From NCBI GenBank assembly GCA_910585455.1, contig CAJUEL010000061.1:1-23018 (forward strand): a DNA stretch of 23,018 nt. The letters run 5' to 3'. The notes beneath the pieces are model-generated. The model was given only the letters and a program-made list of their open reading frames with translations. It had not been told where the DNA came from and made no database searches. Of the stretch, positions 1 to 7,042 are shown piece after piece. The stretch comes from an uncultured Eisenbergiella sp. (GTDB lineage: Bacteria; Bacillota; Clostridia; Lachnospirales; Lachnospiraceae). The position numbers and the translations under genes are program-made. Each line of letters begins with the position of its first letter. Positions within the stretch are counted from its first letter, which is position 1.

Positions 1-134
1 GGAAACAGCCTGTGTCCTCTGCCCGCCCATCGTCCCGCGTCCTCCTGCTCCATCTATCCGCCCGGCCTTTCTCCCTACCCCATGAAAAGTAACTCGCTTC
101 CTGCCGCCCATAAATTAATTTTCCCCCAAAATGA

Positions 135-163
135 TTGACATGACTACACAAAAGTAATACAAT
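135..163 (+). promoter_or_regulatory. Sigma-A promoter of the copy 1 blaI-blaR1 cassette
   Basis: TTGACA (135-140), a 17-bp spacer and TACAAT (158-163) form a near-consensus promoter about 30 bp upstream of the repressor start. The spacer holds an imperfect dyad, ACTAC then GTAAT (143-158), placed where a BlaI/MecI-type repressor would bind. The same promoter recurs almost base for base at 4180-4208. The promoter call is firm; the operator is an inference. Confidence 0.8.
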
Positions 164-194
164 TTAGAAAAATATTGCAGACAGGGAGGGATGC

Positions 195-563
195 ATGATG
201 TTAAATTTAAGTCCGACGGAACGGGAAATACTGGAGGTGTTGTGGATGTATGGCGCGATGGGAAACGGAGAATTGAGCGGGCATTTTGCGAAGCGGGGAA
301 AGGTGTGGAAGAGGCAGACGATCAATACCTTTTTTGTCAGGCTGATGGAGAAAGGGCTTGTGGTCAGGGAGGATCACAAGTATGCCGCGAGCTGCACGAA
401 GCGGGAATTCGAGCAAAGACAGGCGCGGGAGGTGCTGGGGACGCTGTATGACGGCTCTCTGAAAAATTTCATCGCCGCGCTGAGCGGCGGAGAGAGCCTG
501 ACGGAGCAGGAAGCCAGAGAGCTTGACGACCTGATCGATGATCTGGGGAAAAAGCATTCATGA
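195..563 (+). CDS. blaI: BlaI/MecI-family transcriptional repressor
   Basis: A 122-aa protein of the length and layout typical of BlaI/MecI/CopY penicillinase repressors. It opens with the family-like LSPTEREILEVLW, has a winged helix-turn-helix over roughly residues 20-70 (including RQTINTFFVRLMEKGLV), and ends in a helical dimerisation region. In known systems the dimer represses its own operon until the partner M56 protease causes its cleavage. A ribosome site (AGGGAGGG, 183-190) precedes two in-frame ATGs at 195 and 198; 198 has the better spacing, so the start may be one codon later. The stop overlaps the next start as ATGA, the usual translational coupling of blaI to blaR1. The resistance or stress output cannot be told from sequence, because no beta-lactamase lies nearby. 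Confidence 0.88.
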   Translation: MMLNLSPTEREILEVLWMYGAMGNGELSGHFAKRGKVWKRQTINTFFVRLMEKGLVVREDHKYAASCTKREFEQRQAREVLGTLYDGSLKNFIAALSGGESLTEQEARELDDLIDDLGKKHS

Positions 564-1906
564 AAACGCTGTTTTTGCAGTCGCTTTCGGGAAGCATCGT
601 GCTGCTTTTTCTGCTGGCGGTGTGGATTCCCGCAGGGAAGCGGGGGCTCTACCGGTGGCTGGACCGGCTGCTTCGGGTTTGTGTGGCATTTTTTCTGCTT
701 CCATTGCCGCTGCTGCGGGGGATATGCGAGAAGGCGTTGGTGGATTCGAATATTCATGTTCCATGGCTTTCATTTCTTGGCAGGAGGAGGAAGACTTTTA
801 TCCGTATTTCCGGTAAGACGCTTTCAGTGATGCAATTTGAAGGCAGAACTGTATTGAGCAGGGCACTCTGGATCTGGCTGGTGGTGTCGGGGATCCTGAT
901 TTTGGGCGCCTCGGTTGTTTTTTTTCGAAAGCTGTACCATTCCGTTAAATTAAAGCGCGCTGTTTTTCAAAAAACTGACCGGGAGGAAGCGGACAGTCTG
1001 CAGGAATGGATGGAGGAAGAAAAGCAAAAGCTGCGGTTAAGAAGATTGCCTGGAATTTATCTGGAGCAGGAAGGGATGGGCGCTTTTACGATGGGGATTT
1101 TCCGGCCGGATGTGATGCTTCCTGACCGGGCAGATCCAAAAGAACGGAAATTGATTTTGCTGCACGAGCTTTGCCACATCAGGCGGCGGGATGTGCTGAT
1201 AAAGACGCTCATTGTGGCGGCGGTCTGTCTGCACTGGTTTAATCCGCTGGTTTATGTTTTACCTGTATTGTTTCGCAAGGCCTGCGAATTGTGCTGTGAT
1301 GGGCTGGTCAGGGAGCAGCTTGCGCCGGATGAAAGGGAAGAGTATGCCCATTTGCTTGTAAAGCAGGCGTTGAAAACGAAAAAGGAAACGATTCTGGGAC
1401 AGATTGCCTTTGGTGCGGAAAAAAGCTTAACAAAAGAGCGGGTGATTTTTGTCATGAAGGAGAAAAAAGAAATGCGCATGGTGAAATGGATTGCTGCATT
1501 GGCTTCTGTGGCGACAATTGCGGTTGCGGTACTGCCGGTCTGGGCTTATGAATTTCCGCCGGTTATGGAGGGGGATGCGGAGAATTTTCAAAAGTTCAGT
1601 AACAATATGAACTATGAGATATTCTTTACAACGGAGAGTGAGCGTCTGATGCAAGTGCCAACGGTGAAATATGAATACCAGTTTACGGATGAAGATGGAA
1701 ATGTTTATGAAATTGATCCTTTTATTGAGGAACAAGGGGACTGTAGTCACTCTAAGCTGAAACAAGGGAGTTTTCAAAAGCATGAAAAACATGAGGATGG
1801 TAGTTGCAATTTGAAAATATATTCTGGAAAATATTGCACAGATTGTGGAAAGATTTGGCTGGGGAATTTGACAGGTGATTATTATTTGCTGAAGTGCCCA
1901 CATTAA
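560..1906 (+). CDS. BlaR1-like M56 membrane metalloprotease with a Cys/His-rich C-terminal ectodomain, copy 1
   Basis: A 448-aa polytopic protein. Membrane segments are visible at about residues 1-23, 34-55, 101-123, 212-236 and 308-330. The zinc-protease motif HELCHIRRRD (HExxH, 202-206) sits before the fourth, and ACELCCD (241-247) probably carries the third zinc ligand, as in the M56 family. In BlaR1/MecR1 this protease inactivates the BlaI/MecI repressor after an outer sensor is engaged. Here the sensor is not a penicillin-binding domain. It is about 115 residues (332-448) with the pattern C395-x-H397, C416, C426-x2-C429, C446-x-H448, likely metal-binding or disulfide-bonded. The gene starts inside the blaI stop. 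Residues encoded by 1137-1511 are identical to those of copy 2, while both ends have diverged. The ligand is unknown. Confidence 0.85.
   Translation: MKTLFLQSLSGSIVLLFLLAVWIPAGKRGLYRWLDRLLRVCVAFFLLPLPLLRGICEKALVDSNIHVPWLSFLGRRRKTFIRISGKTLSVMQFEGRTVLSRALWIWLVVSGILILGASVVFFRKLYHSVKLKRAVFQKTDREEADSLQEWMEEEKQKLRLRRLPGIYLEQEGMGAFTMGIFRPDVMLPDRADPKERKLILLHELCHIRRRDVLIKTLIVAAVCLHWFNPLVYVLPVLFRKACELCCDGLVREQLAPDEREEYAHLLVKQALKTKKETILGQIAFGAEKSLTKERVIFVMKEKKEMRMVKWIAALASVATIAVAVLPVWAYEFPPVMEGDAENFQKFSNNMNYEIFFTTESERLMQVPTVKYEYQFTDEDGNVYEIDPFIEEQGDCSHSKLKQGSFQKHEKHEDGSCNLKIYSGKYCTDCGKIWLGNLTGDYYLLKCPH
1137..1511 (+). repeat. 375-bp block shared with 4893-5267 (M56 protease core)
   Basis: No difference is visible between this stretch and 4893-5267, although the flanking parts of the two genes differ by many substitutions and a 3-bp indel. 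The block covers the HExxH motif, the following membrane segment and the cytoplasmic loop. This points to recent gene conversion or selection on the protease core. Identity was judged by eye. Confidence 0.85.
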
Positions 1907-1997
1907 AATAGCTGGTGCGAAGGGAAGGGCGCTTGTTAAAGCTATATTTCTGCGGGCTGCGCTGTGAGAGCAAAGTTCCAAAGAGCAGGATTTTGCG

Positions 1998-2018
1998 GCA
2001 GAGCTTTTCTGGCTCTGC
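1998..2018 (+). other. Hairpin downstream of the copy 1 M56 gene
   Basis: GCAGAGC (1998-2004), a 7-nt loop and GCTCTGC (2012-2018) form a perfect 7-bp stem about 90 bp after the protease stop. No U-tract follows, so it is at best a weak terminator. The rest of 1907-2035 shows no gene. Confidence 0.35.
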
Positions 2019-2037
2019 TAATTGAAAAAAATTTGTA

Positions 2038-2066
2038 TTGACAATTACGTGCGCAGATGATACTAT
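2038..2066 (+). promoter_or_regulatory. Sigma-A promoter of the 179-aa gene
   Basis: TTGACA (2038-2043), a 17-bp spacer and TACTAT (2061-2066). The downstream AT-rich stretch repeats elements of the cassette promoter, including AAAAGTAA (2072-2079) and GTAATACAAT (2087-2096), so it may carry the same operator. Transcription from here would give a leader of about 160 nt before the start at 2232. Confidence 0.7.
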
Positions 2067-2104
2067 ACTAAAAAGTAAGACACAATGTAATACAATAGGA
2101 GATG

Positions 2105-2188
2105 TAAATTTCCCGGTATCAATGATCATATCAATACATTTCATTGGTCATGGAAATTTATATACTGGCTTAAAATATCTGGCCAGAT
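2105..2188 (+). other. Structured 5' leader of the 179-aa gene
   Basis: TAAATTTCC (2105-2113) pairs perfectly with GGAAATTTA (2152-2160). Inside it ATGATCA (2122-2128) pairs with TGGTCAT (2145-2151), one G-U pair, separated from the outer stem by an 8-nt bulge. A 12-bp palindrome, ATCTGGCCAGAT (2177-2188), follows. The elements lie between promoter and ribosome site. They could be an RNA switch, a transcript-stability element or a DNA operator; no known riboswitch family was recognised. Confidence 0.45.
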
Positions 2189-2231
2189 GTTAACACGGAA
2201 TTTTTGAAACAGCAGGAAAGGAGGCATTGCA

Positions 2232-2771
2232 ATGGTTTATGCGAGTGGACTGAATACACAGTTACAGAGCGCTGTCCCTGTGGTTCGCCCGGCAAACAAC
2301 GGCGCGACGGAAAGCTTTTTTTCAAAGCTGAAAGCGGCGCAGAAGGATGCCGCATTGCTCAGCTTTGGAAGGGGAGCATGTAAGGAACTGGATGAAGAGG
2401 AAAAGGAGAGACTCAGGAAAAAGTACGGTTCCAGTGACTTGAGCCTGAACGGAGCGGCGGCGAGGGATTTCATGCAGGAATTGCGGGAGCTGGGGCTTAT
2501 TTCTGATGCCGAGTTCAATTCTTACAATGCGCCGGTATGGAGCATACCGAAGGAAGAGCTTGAGAAAGGGTATGGCAGCATTTGTGCAACTTCCGGCGAG
2601 ACGGCGAATCTGGATTTTCAGACGATGGATCTCAAAGAGGTGTTCCGCAGGCTGGTGGAGCAGGACCGGGATCAGCGGGTGACCTTTGGGAAGAAAACAC
2701 AGCTGGCAAACAGGGAGATGTATGAGCGGCTTGCGGATTTGATGGATGATATTTTCAGATCTGGCAAATGA
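2232..2771 (+). CDS. Hypothetical protein (179 aa), cassette gene kept only in copy 1
   Basis: A 179-aa soluble, charged protein with no signal peptide or membrane segment. The first 25 residues are Ser/Ala/Val/Asn-rich and look unstructured. A Lys/Glu-rich region (DEEEKERLRKKYGSSD, around residues 55-70) and a helical C-terminus (about 130-179) follow. AAGGAGG (2218-2224) is a good ribosome site for ATG 2232. I do not recognise the family. It has its own promoter and leader, and lies between the M56 sensor gene and the 352-aa protein. In copy 2 only its last six codons survive (5665-5685), so it was part of the ancestral cassette. A role as an output gene of the BlaI-type switch is a guess from position. 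Confidence 0.75.
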   Translation: MVYASGLNTQLQSAVPVVRPANNGATESFFSKLKAAQKDAALLSFGRGACKELDEEEKERLRKKYGSSDLSLNGAAARDFMQELRELGLISDAEFNSYNAPVWSIPKEELEKGYGSICATSGETANLDFQTMDLKEVFRRLVEQDRDQRVTFGKKTQLANREMYERLADLMDDIFRSGK

Positions 2772-2878
2772 GTGCCAATAGCAAAAATGAAAAGAAGCAA
2801 ACCAGTATTTTGGGGCATTTCACAGGCACATCAAAGTACTGGTTTTTTAAAGGCTCAGATTGGCAACATGCCGGGCTG
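2772..2878 (+). other. Leader homologous to 5686-5780, upstream of the first 352-aa gene
   Basis: This stretch aligns with 5686-5780 (shared tracts such as GGGGCATTT and GTACTGGTTTTT) with a 1-bp length difference. It is therefore probably non-coding, even though a reading frame runs through it from ATG 2768 into the next gene. An inverted repeat, AAACCAGTA (2808-2816) and TACTGGTTT (2837-2845), ends in a T-run and could act as a weak terminator. Confidence 0.45.
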
Positions 2879-3964
2879 GGATGGCAACGAATAGGGGGAA
2901 CAATGAGAATTGAACTAAGCAGTATAGCGGACAACTTTCCTGCGAGCGCCCCAAAAGCGGCGCTTGCCAAAGAAAATATGACGAAGGTGACAAAGCTCAC
3001 CGCAAATTCCGATATCGTTGAAATATCCTATGATTATTCCGGTGTGGATGAAAAGGGCCTTCCGAAAAATATATTTTGGGGAATTGGCGGAAGGAAAATA
3101 GATATACCCAGTGGCAGCGGTGAAAAATTGCGGAGACAGCTGGAAAAGGTATATGAGGATTACTACACTGGTCAATGTGATGAGAAAACTGTTGAGGATA
3201 CGCTGACGGAGGTTGTGGAATCCTTCCGGGATATGTATATGGAGATTGGGTATGAGGAGCAGGACATTATGCCCCGTATTCTGGAGGGCGTCTACGCATA
3301 TGCGCGAATGGATGTCGTATATGGAGCAGATACAGCCAGCTATTATGAGGGACGAAAGCTGGCGGCGCTGTACAACGAACCCGGCAGGACTTCAAAGGAT
3401 TTTATTTACTATGATTCGGATTATTATTATAAATGTGAAGATATGAAAACTGCGCTGTTTGAGCACGTAAAGGCGCTGGGGGAAAAATACGGAGCCACAA
3501 ATCTGAAGATCAGGAGGGGATATGATCGCAGTGATTTGCGCTATTATGCCTCATCCTACAATACCATAATCAACCACTACGCAGGATATCAATGGAATAT
3601 AGGGAATATGCTGGACGAGAACATGGAGCCGCCCAGAAATTTTAAGTTCTTTCATAAAAATGGGGACCGGGGCACTAACATCTATCCGGATTCTCTGACA
3701 GAGGTCCTCGGAGACGGGTCAGATATTTTCGACGGGGTGCTTCATGTATGGCAGGACGACTGGTCATTTGTCGGGCGCGTGCCGGTCCGCTCTCATGCGA
3801 TCAAGAATCCGGCTGTCAATATGTATGATGTGGTGAAAAACGGTTCGCCGGGAGGCATACCGGAGAAATGTGTCAGTTTTTTGAAAAATTTTGATTTCTT
3901 TTCCCCGGTACAATATGACAATTATTTCAGGCTTCGGCATTTCCGCTATTTTGACCGTTGACAT
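2879..3964 (+). repeat. 1,086-bp direct repeat, copy 1 (partner at 7027-8112)
   Basis: I saw no mismatch to 7027-8112 (offset 4148). The repeat holds the whole 352-aa gene, its ribosome site and 16 bp upstream. The first 16 bp (GGATGGCAACGAATAG) are the last codons and stop of the secreted-protein gene of copy 2, which is absent here. Both edges are abrupt: 2878 and 3965 differ from their counterparts. Confidence 0.9.
2903..3961 (+). CDS. Hypothetical protein (352 aa), first of two identical copies
   Basis: A 352-aa protein of unknown family. It has no signal peptide, membrane segment or recognisable catalytic motif. It is rich in Tyr/Asp (for example YYDSDYYYKCED near residue 170) and aromatic residues towards the C-terminus (FRLRHFRYFDR). 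ATG 2903 was chosen because AGGGGG lies just upstream and the same start serves the identical copy at 7051. The frame also stays open upstream to ATG 2768, which overlaps the stop of the 179-aa gene, so a 397-aa form is possible. The homologous upstream stretch in copy 2 is interrupted by a stop, arguing against it. It is the last gene of the cassette and the best preserved one. Confidence 0.75.
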   Translation: MRIELSSIADNFPASAPKAALAKENMTKVTKLTANSDIVEISYDYSGVDEKGLPKNIFWGIGGRKIDIPSGSGEKLRRQLEKVYEDYYTGQCDEKTVEDTLTEVVESFRDMYMEIGYEEQDIMPRILEGVYAYARMDVVYGADTASYYEGRKLAALYNEPGRTSKDFIYYDSDYYYKCEDMKTALFEHVKALGEKYGATNLKIRRGYDRSDLRYYASSYNTIINHYAGYQWNIGNMLDENMEPPRNFKFFHKNGDRGTNIYPDSLTEVLGDGSDIFDGVLHVWQDDWSFVGRVPVRSHAIKNPAVNMYDVVKNGSPGGIPEKCVSFLKNFDFFSPVQYDNYFRLRHFRYFDR

Positions 3965-4179
3965 ATGGTGTATTCGACATAAAATGGGCGGCATATAATT
4001 GGATACGTCCACTGGAATGGATGCTTTTTTTCACGGAGTGGAAAGAAAGGTAACATTCGTTCCGGGGAATATTTTTTGTAATATTAAAATCAGGTGCTGG
4101 TCTGCCCAACCCTGTCTGTGTCGTACTGCCGGAAGATCACGCTTCCTGCCGCCCGAAAATTGACTCTACGAAAGAATGA
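3965..4179 (+). other. Spacer between the two cassette copies
   Basis: No gene is visible. Parts align with the region after copy 2 (4077-4100 resembles 8201-8222), so the ancestral 3' spacer was duplicated too. Next to 4054-4077, ACATTC pairs imperfectly with GAATATT before a run of Ts, a degenerate counterpart of the strong terminator at 8152-8201. From about 4140 the sequence resembles 87-134 upstream of copy 1. Confidence 0.5.
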
Positions 4180-4208
4180 TTGACACGACTACATAAAGAT
4201 AATACAAT
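4180..4208 (+). promoter_or_regulatory. Sigma-A promoter of cassette copy 2
   Basis: TTGACA (4180-4185), a 17-bp spacer and TACAAT (4203-4208), matching the copy 1 promoter with only a few changes in the spacer. The imperfect dyad of copy 1 is weaker here (GATAAT in place of AGTAAT), fitting loss of the local repressor. A repressor made from copy 1 could still act here in trans. Confidence 0.78.
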
Positions 4209-4238
4209 TTAGAAAATATTGCAGACAGGGAGGGAGAC

Positions 4239-4322
4239 ATGATGTTAAATTTGAGTCCGACGGAGCAGGAAGCCAGGGAGTTCAATGACCTGATCGATAA
4301 TCGGGAGAAGGAGCGTTCATGA
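4239..4322 (+). pseudogene. blaI remnant with internal deletion (27 codons)
   Basis: The first nine codons (MMLNLSPTE) and the last 18 codons of the repressor are joined in frame, giving a 27-aa open frame; about 95 codons including the whole DNA-binding domain are missing. In intact copy 1 the two joined points both read GACGGA, so the deletion probably arose by slippage between 6-bp direct repeats. The ribosome site (AGGGAGGG) and the ATGA overlap with the following protease gene remain, so the remnant can still couple translation into 4319. Confidence 0.85.
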
Positions 4323-5662
4323 AAACGCTGTTTTTGCAGTCGCTTTCGGGAAGTATTATGCTGCTTTTTCTGCTGGCGGTGTGGATTCCCGCAGGGAAGC
4401 GGGGGCTCTACCGGGGGCTGGACCGGCTGCTTCGGGTTTGCGTGGCATTTTTTCTGATTCCATTGCCGCTGTTGAAAGGAATATGTGAGAGAGTGCTGAT
4501 GAAATTGAAAATGAATGCTCCATGGCTGTCACTGCTTATAAGGGAGGATGTTCATTATCGTATTTCTGCCAGAACGCCGGTGGTAATAAAGCATGGGAAT
4601 GAAATGATGCTGAACAGAGCGCTTTGGATCTGGTTGGCAGTGTCAGGACTCTTGATTTTAGGAGCCATTGCTGTTTTTCTCCGAAAGCTATATCGTTCCG
4701 TTAAAATAAGACGTGCCGCTTTTGGGAGAACTGACCGGGAGGAAGAGGTCGGTCTGCGGGAGTGGATGGAGGAAGAAGGGAAAAGGCTGCGGTTAAGAAG
4801 ATTGCCTGGAATTTATCTGGAGCAGGGAGAGATGGGCGCTTTTACGATGGGGATTTTCTGGCCGGATGTGATGCTTCCTGCCCGGGCAGATTCAAAAGAA
4901 CGGAAATTGATTTTGCTGCACGAGCTTTGCCACATCAGGCGGCGGGATGTGCTGATAAAGACGCTCATTGTGGCGGCGGTCTGTCTGCACTGGTTTAATC
5001 CGCTGGTTTATGTTTTACCTGTATTGTTTCGCAAGGCCTGCGAATTGTGCTGTGATGGGCTGGTCAGGGAGCAGCTTGCGCCGGATGAAAGGGAAGAGTA
5101 TGCCCATTTGCTTGTAAAGCAGGCGTTGAAAACGAAAAAGGAAACGATTCTGGGACAGATTGCCTTTGGTGCGGAAAAAAGCTTAACAAAAGAGCGGGTG
5201 ATTTTTGTCATGAAGGAGAAAAAAGAAATGCGCATGGTGAAATGGATTGCTGCATTGGCTTCTGTGGTGACGATTGCGGTTGCGGCGCTGCCGGTGTGGG
5301 CTTATGAATTTCCGCCGGTTATACAGGGAGAGGCGAGTACGATTCGGGCCTTAAATGAGGAGGAGGGCTTTGAATTGCGTTTTTCTACTACAGGTGAGGG
5401 TCTGTATCCCATGCTAATCGTGGAATATGAGTATCAGTTTACGGATGAGGATGGAAAGGTTTATGAAGTGAATCCCTTTGCGCCAGGGAGGAGTGGATGC
5501 AGCCATGCGCAGACGAATCCGGTCGTTTATCAGGAACATAAAAAAAATGAGGATGGTAGCTGTAACACTATCAGTTACCAGGCAAAACGATGCTCGGGCT
5601 GTGGAGAAGTTATGAAAGGAGAAATGACGGAAAATCTGTATTCGCTGAAATGCACGCACTAA
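4319..5662 (+). CDS. BlaR1-like M56 membrane metalloprotease with a Cys/His-rich C-terminal ectodomain, copy 2
   Basis: A 447-aa paralogue of the 560-1906 product with the same membrane layout, HELCHIRRRD at residues 201-210 and a C-terminal domain after the last membrane segment. Residues encoded by 4893-5267 are identical to copy 1. Residues 60-150 and the ectodomain (about 333-447) have diverged, yet all Cys/His positions keep the same spacing (C394-x-H396, C415, C425-x2-C428, C445-x-H447). That pattern suggests a conserved fold with a changed ligand surface. Its cognate repressor gene is deleted in this copy, so it either acts on the copy 1 repressor or has no local target. The stop is followed three bases later by the remnant of a 179-aa-type gene. 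Confidence 0.85.
   Translation: MKTLFLQSLSGSIMLLFLLAVWIPAGKRGLYRGLDRLLRVCVAFFLIPLPLLKGICERVLMKLKMNAPWLSLLIREDVHYRISARTPVVIKHGNEMMLNRALWIWLAVSGLLILGAIAVFLRKLYRSVKIRRAAFGRTDREEEVGLREWMEEEGKRLRLRRLPGIYLEQGEMGAFTMGIFWPDVMLPARADSKERKLILLHELCHIRRRDVLIKTLIVAAVCLHWFNPLVYVLPVLFRKACELCCDGLVREQLAPDEREEYAHLLVKQALKTKKETILGQIAFGAEKSLTKERVIFVMKEKKEMRMVKWIAALASVVTIAVAALPVWAYEFPPVIQGEASTIRALNEEEGFELRFSTTGEGLYPMLIVEYEYQFTDEDGKVYEVNPFAPGRSGCSHAQTNPVVYQEHKKNEDGSCNTISYQAKRCSGCGEVMKGEMTENLYSLKCTH
4893..5267 (+). repeat. 375-bp block shared with 1137-1511
   Basis: Partner of the 1137-1511 block. Edges are set by single differences at 4892 (T, against C at 1136) and 5268 (T, against C at 1512). Confidence 0.85.
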
Positions 5663-5664
5663 AT

Positions 5665-5685
5665 ATTTTCAAGTCCGGCAAATGA
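5665..5685 (+). pseudogene. 3' remnant of a 179-aa-type gene
   Basis: The codons read I-F-K-S-G-K-stop, against I-F-R-S-G-K-stop at the end of the 2232-2771 gene, and homology continues into the downstream leader (5686-5780 against 2772-2860). The rest of the gene and its promoter region are gone, with the break lying directly after the copy 2 M56 stop. Confidence 0.7.
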
Positions 5686-5794
5686 ATGCCAGTAGCAAGG
5701 ATAGAAAGAAATAAAGCCCGTATTCGGGGGCATTTGTCAGGTATATGAAGGTACTGGTTTTTGGAAAAATTTTGATTTGGAGGAGGAAAAAGAA

Positions 5795-7042
5795 ATGAGG
5801 CTGAAAAGAATACTTTCTTTTTTGCTGGCATTTGTATTGGCGGTTGGCATGAATGTGGCAGATGTATCTGCGGCAGAGCTGGAGGAAAGCATTCTGGAAT
5901 CCGGAGATCTGGTTGTTTTTGATGAGGACAACAGAATCACTTTTGAATTGCCAAACCCCGGAGATCAAAAAACTTTTCGCATTCAGATCGATCACGCTCT
6001 TTACCCGAATGCCAGAATTTATGTGTTCCCATACGGAGGTCAGGGGGATTGCACAATAAGGATATCGGGCGCAGCTTATACAGGGACGAAAACGCTCAAT
6101 ACAAAGCCGGCTGCAGGCACCATCGTGTTTGACACGAAGACTGTTTTTAAAATTGCGGGGGATGGTGCGGAAGAATACGCGGTCAGTGTCTCCACATCAG
6201 AAGGGAATGCTGCCTATGCATTAATTCTCACCACAGAAGAAGATTTTGTGGATATGTGCGGAGGAAAGGGAAATGCAGTGTCTATCCGGAAGAATCAGGC
6301 TACGGAGTATGGCGTATCTTATTTTGGCGGTTTGCGCCGGCTTCTTGCCGGGGACGGGGAATGGTTCCGCTACACTGCCGATGGTGATACATATATTCAT
6401 GCATCCGCTGCCGAAATAGACGATTTAACAATTGCGGTATATGATGCGGATACAGGGCTGCAGAAATGTATAACAGGTGCGGATGATAGAGAGACTGTAC
6501 AGGAAGAGTATGGACAATGGACCGGATACGTTTCTAAAAAAGTTGAATTACAGCCGGGACATGATTACTATTTTCAGGTGAAATCAGAGTCGGCAAAGAA
6601 AGACAGCGAGTATGTGTATCTGTTTTCTGCCGGATTGCCCCGCACAGTATATGATATGATCGAGGTAAGGTCATCAAAGACTTTTTCCATACCGGCGAAT
6701 ACGACGAAAACCTTTTCATTTGAAGTGAGTGGATATCCCAAGTCCTCCCGGCTGGGAGGCTATGGCAGGATATGCTTTCAGACCGGGAGCGTAGTAAACA
6801 ATCTGGATATCACTTCGCTGCAGATTACGGCGCCCAATGGCAGAGTTCTCACTGCGCCGAGCCAGGGACAGTACAATTTGTCAACACCGATTGATTATGA
6901 TAACTATTTGACCAGCAGAAATAACATCCCTTTAAATGGAACATGGAAAGTGAGCATTCGCTCCAAAACAGCCTTGAGCGGGCTTTATTTCAGAATAAAG
7001 GCGCAGGTTGACCACATCCCCGGTAAGGATGGCAACGAATAG
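5795..7042 (+). CDS. Secreted beta-rich protein of unknown function (415 aa)
   Basis: The protein starts with a clear Sec signal peptide (MRLKRILSFLLAFVLAVGMN, cleavage probably after VSA near residue 26). ATG 5795 is preferred over a TTG at 5777 because GGAGGAGG lies at the right distance before it. The mature part looks like two or three beta-sandwich modules: about 28-140, 150-285 (DGEWFRYTADGDTYIHASA then YYFQVKSES) and 295-405 (NTTKTFSFEVSG then LNGTWKVSIRSK). The style resembles PPC or P-domain-like secreted modules, but I cannot name a family. No cell-wall anchor or protease motif is seen. It ends eight bases before the 352-aa gene, so the two are co-transcribed. Copy 1 of the cassette lacks it but keeps its last codons, so it belonged to the ancestral unit. 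Confidence 0.8.
   Translation: MRLKRILSFLLAFVLAVGMNVADVSAAELEESILESGDLVVFDEDNRITFELPNPGDQKTFRIQIDHALYPNARIYVFPYGGQGDCTIRISGAAYTGTKTLNTKPAAGTIVFDTKTVFKIAGDGAEEYAVSVSTSEGNAAYALILTTEEDFVDMCGGKGNAVSIRKNQATEYGVSYFGGLRRLLAGDGEWFRYTADGDTYIHASAAEIDDLTIAVYDADTGLQKCITGADDRETVQEEYGQWTGYVSKKVELQPGHDYYFQVKSESAKKDSEYVYLFSAGLPRTVYDMIEVRSSKTFSIPANTTKTFSFEVSGYPKSSRLGGYGRICFQTGSVVNNLDITSLQITAPNGRVLTAPSQGQYNLSTPIDYDNYLTSRNNIPLNGTWKVSIRSKTALSGLYFRIKAQVDHIPGKDGNE

Noticed and set aside
2768..2902. N-terminal extension of the 352-aa protein from ATG 2768
   Set aside because: The homologous stretch in copy 2 has a 1-bp indel and a stop, and the identical copy starts at the internal ATG with its own ribosome site. 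Kept only as an alternative.
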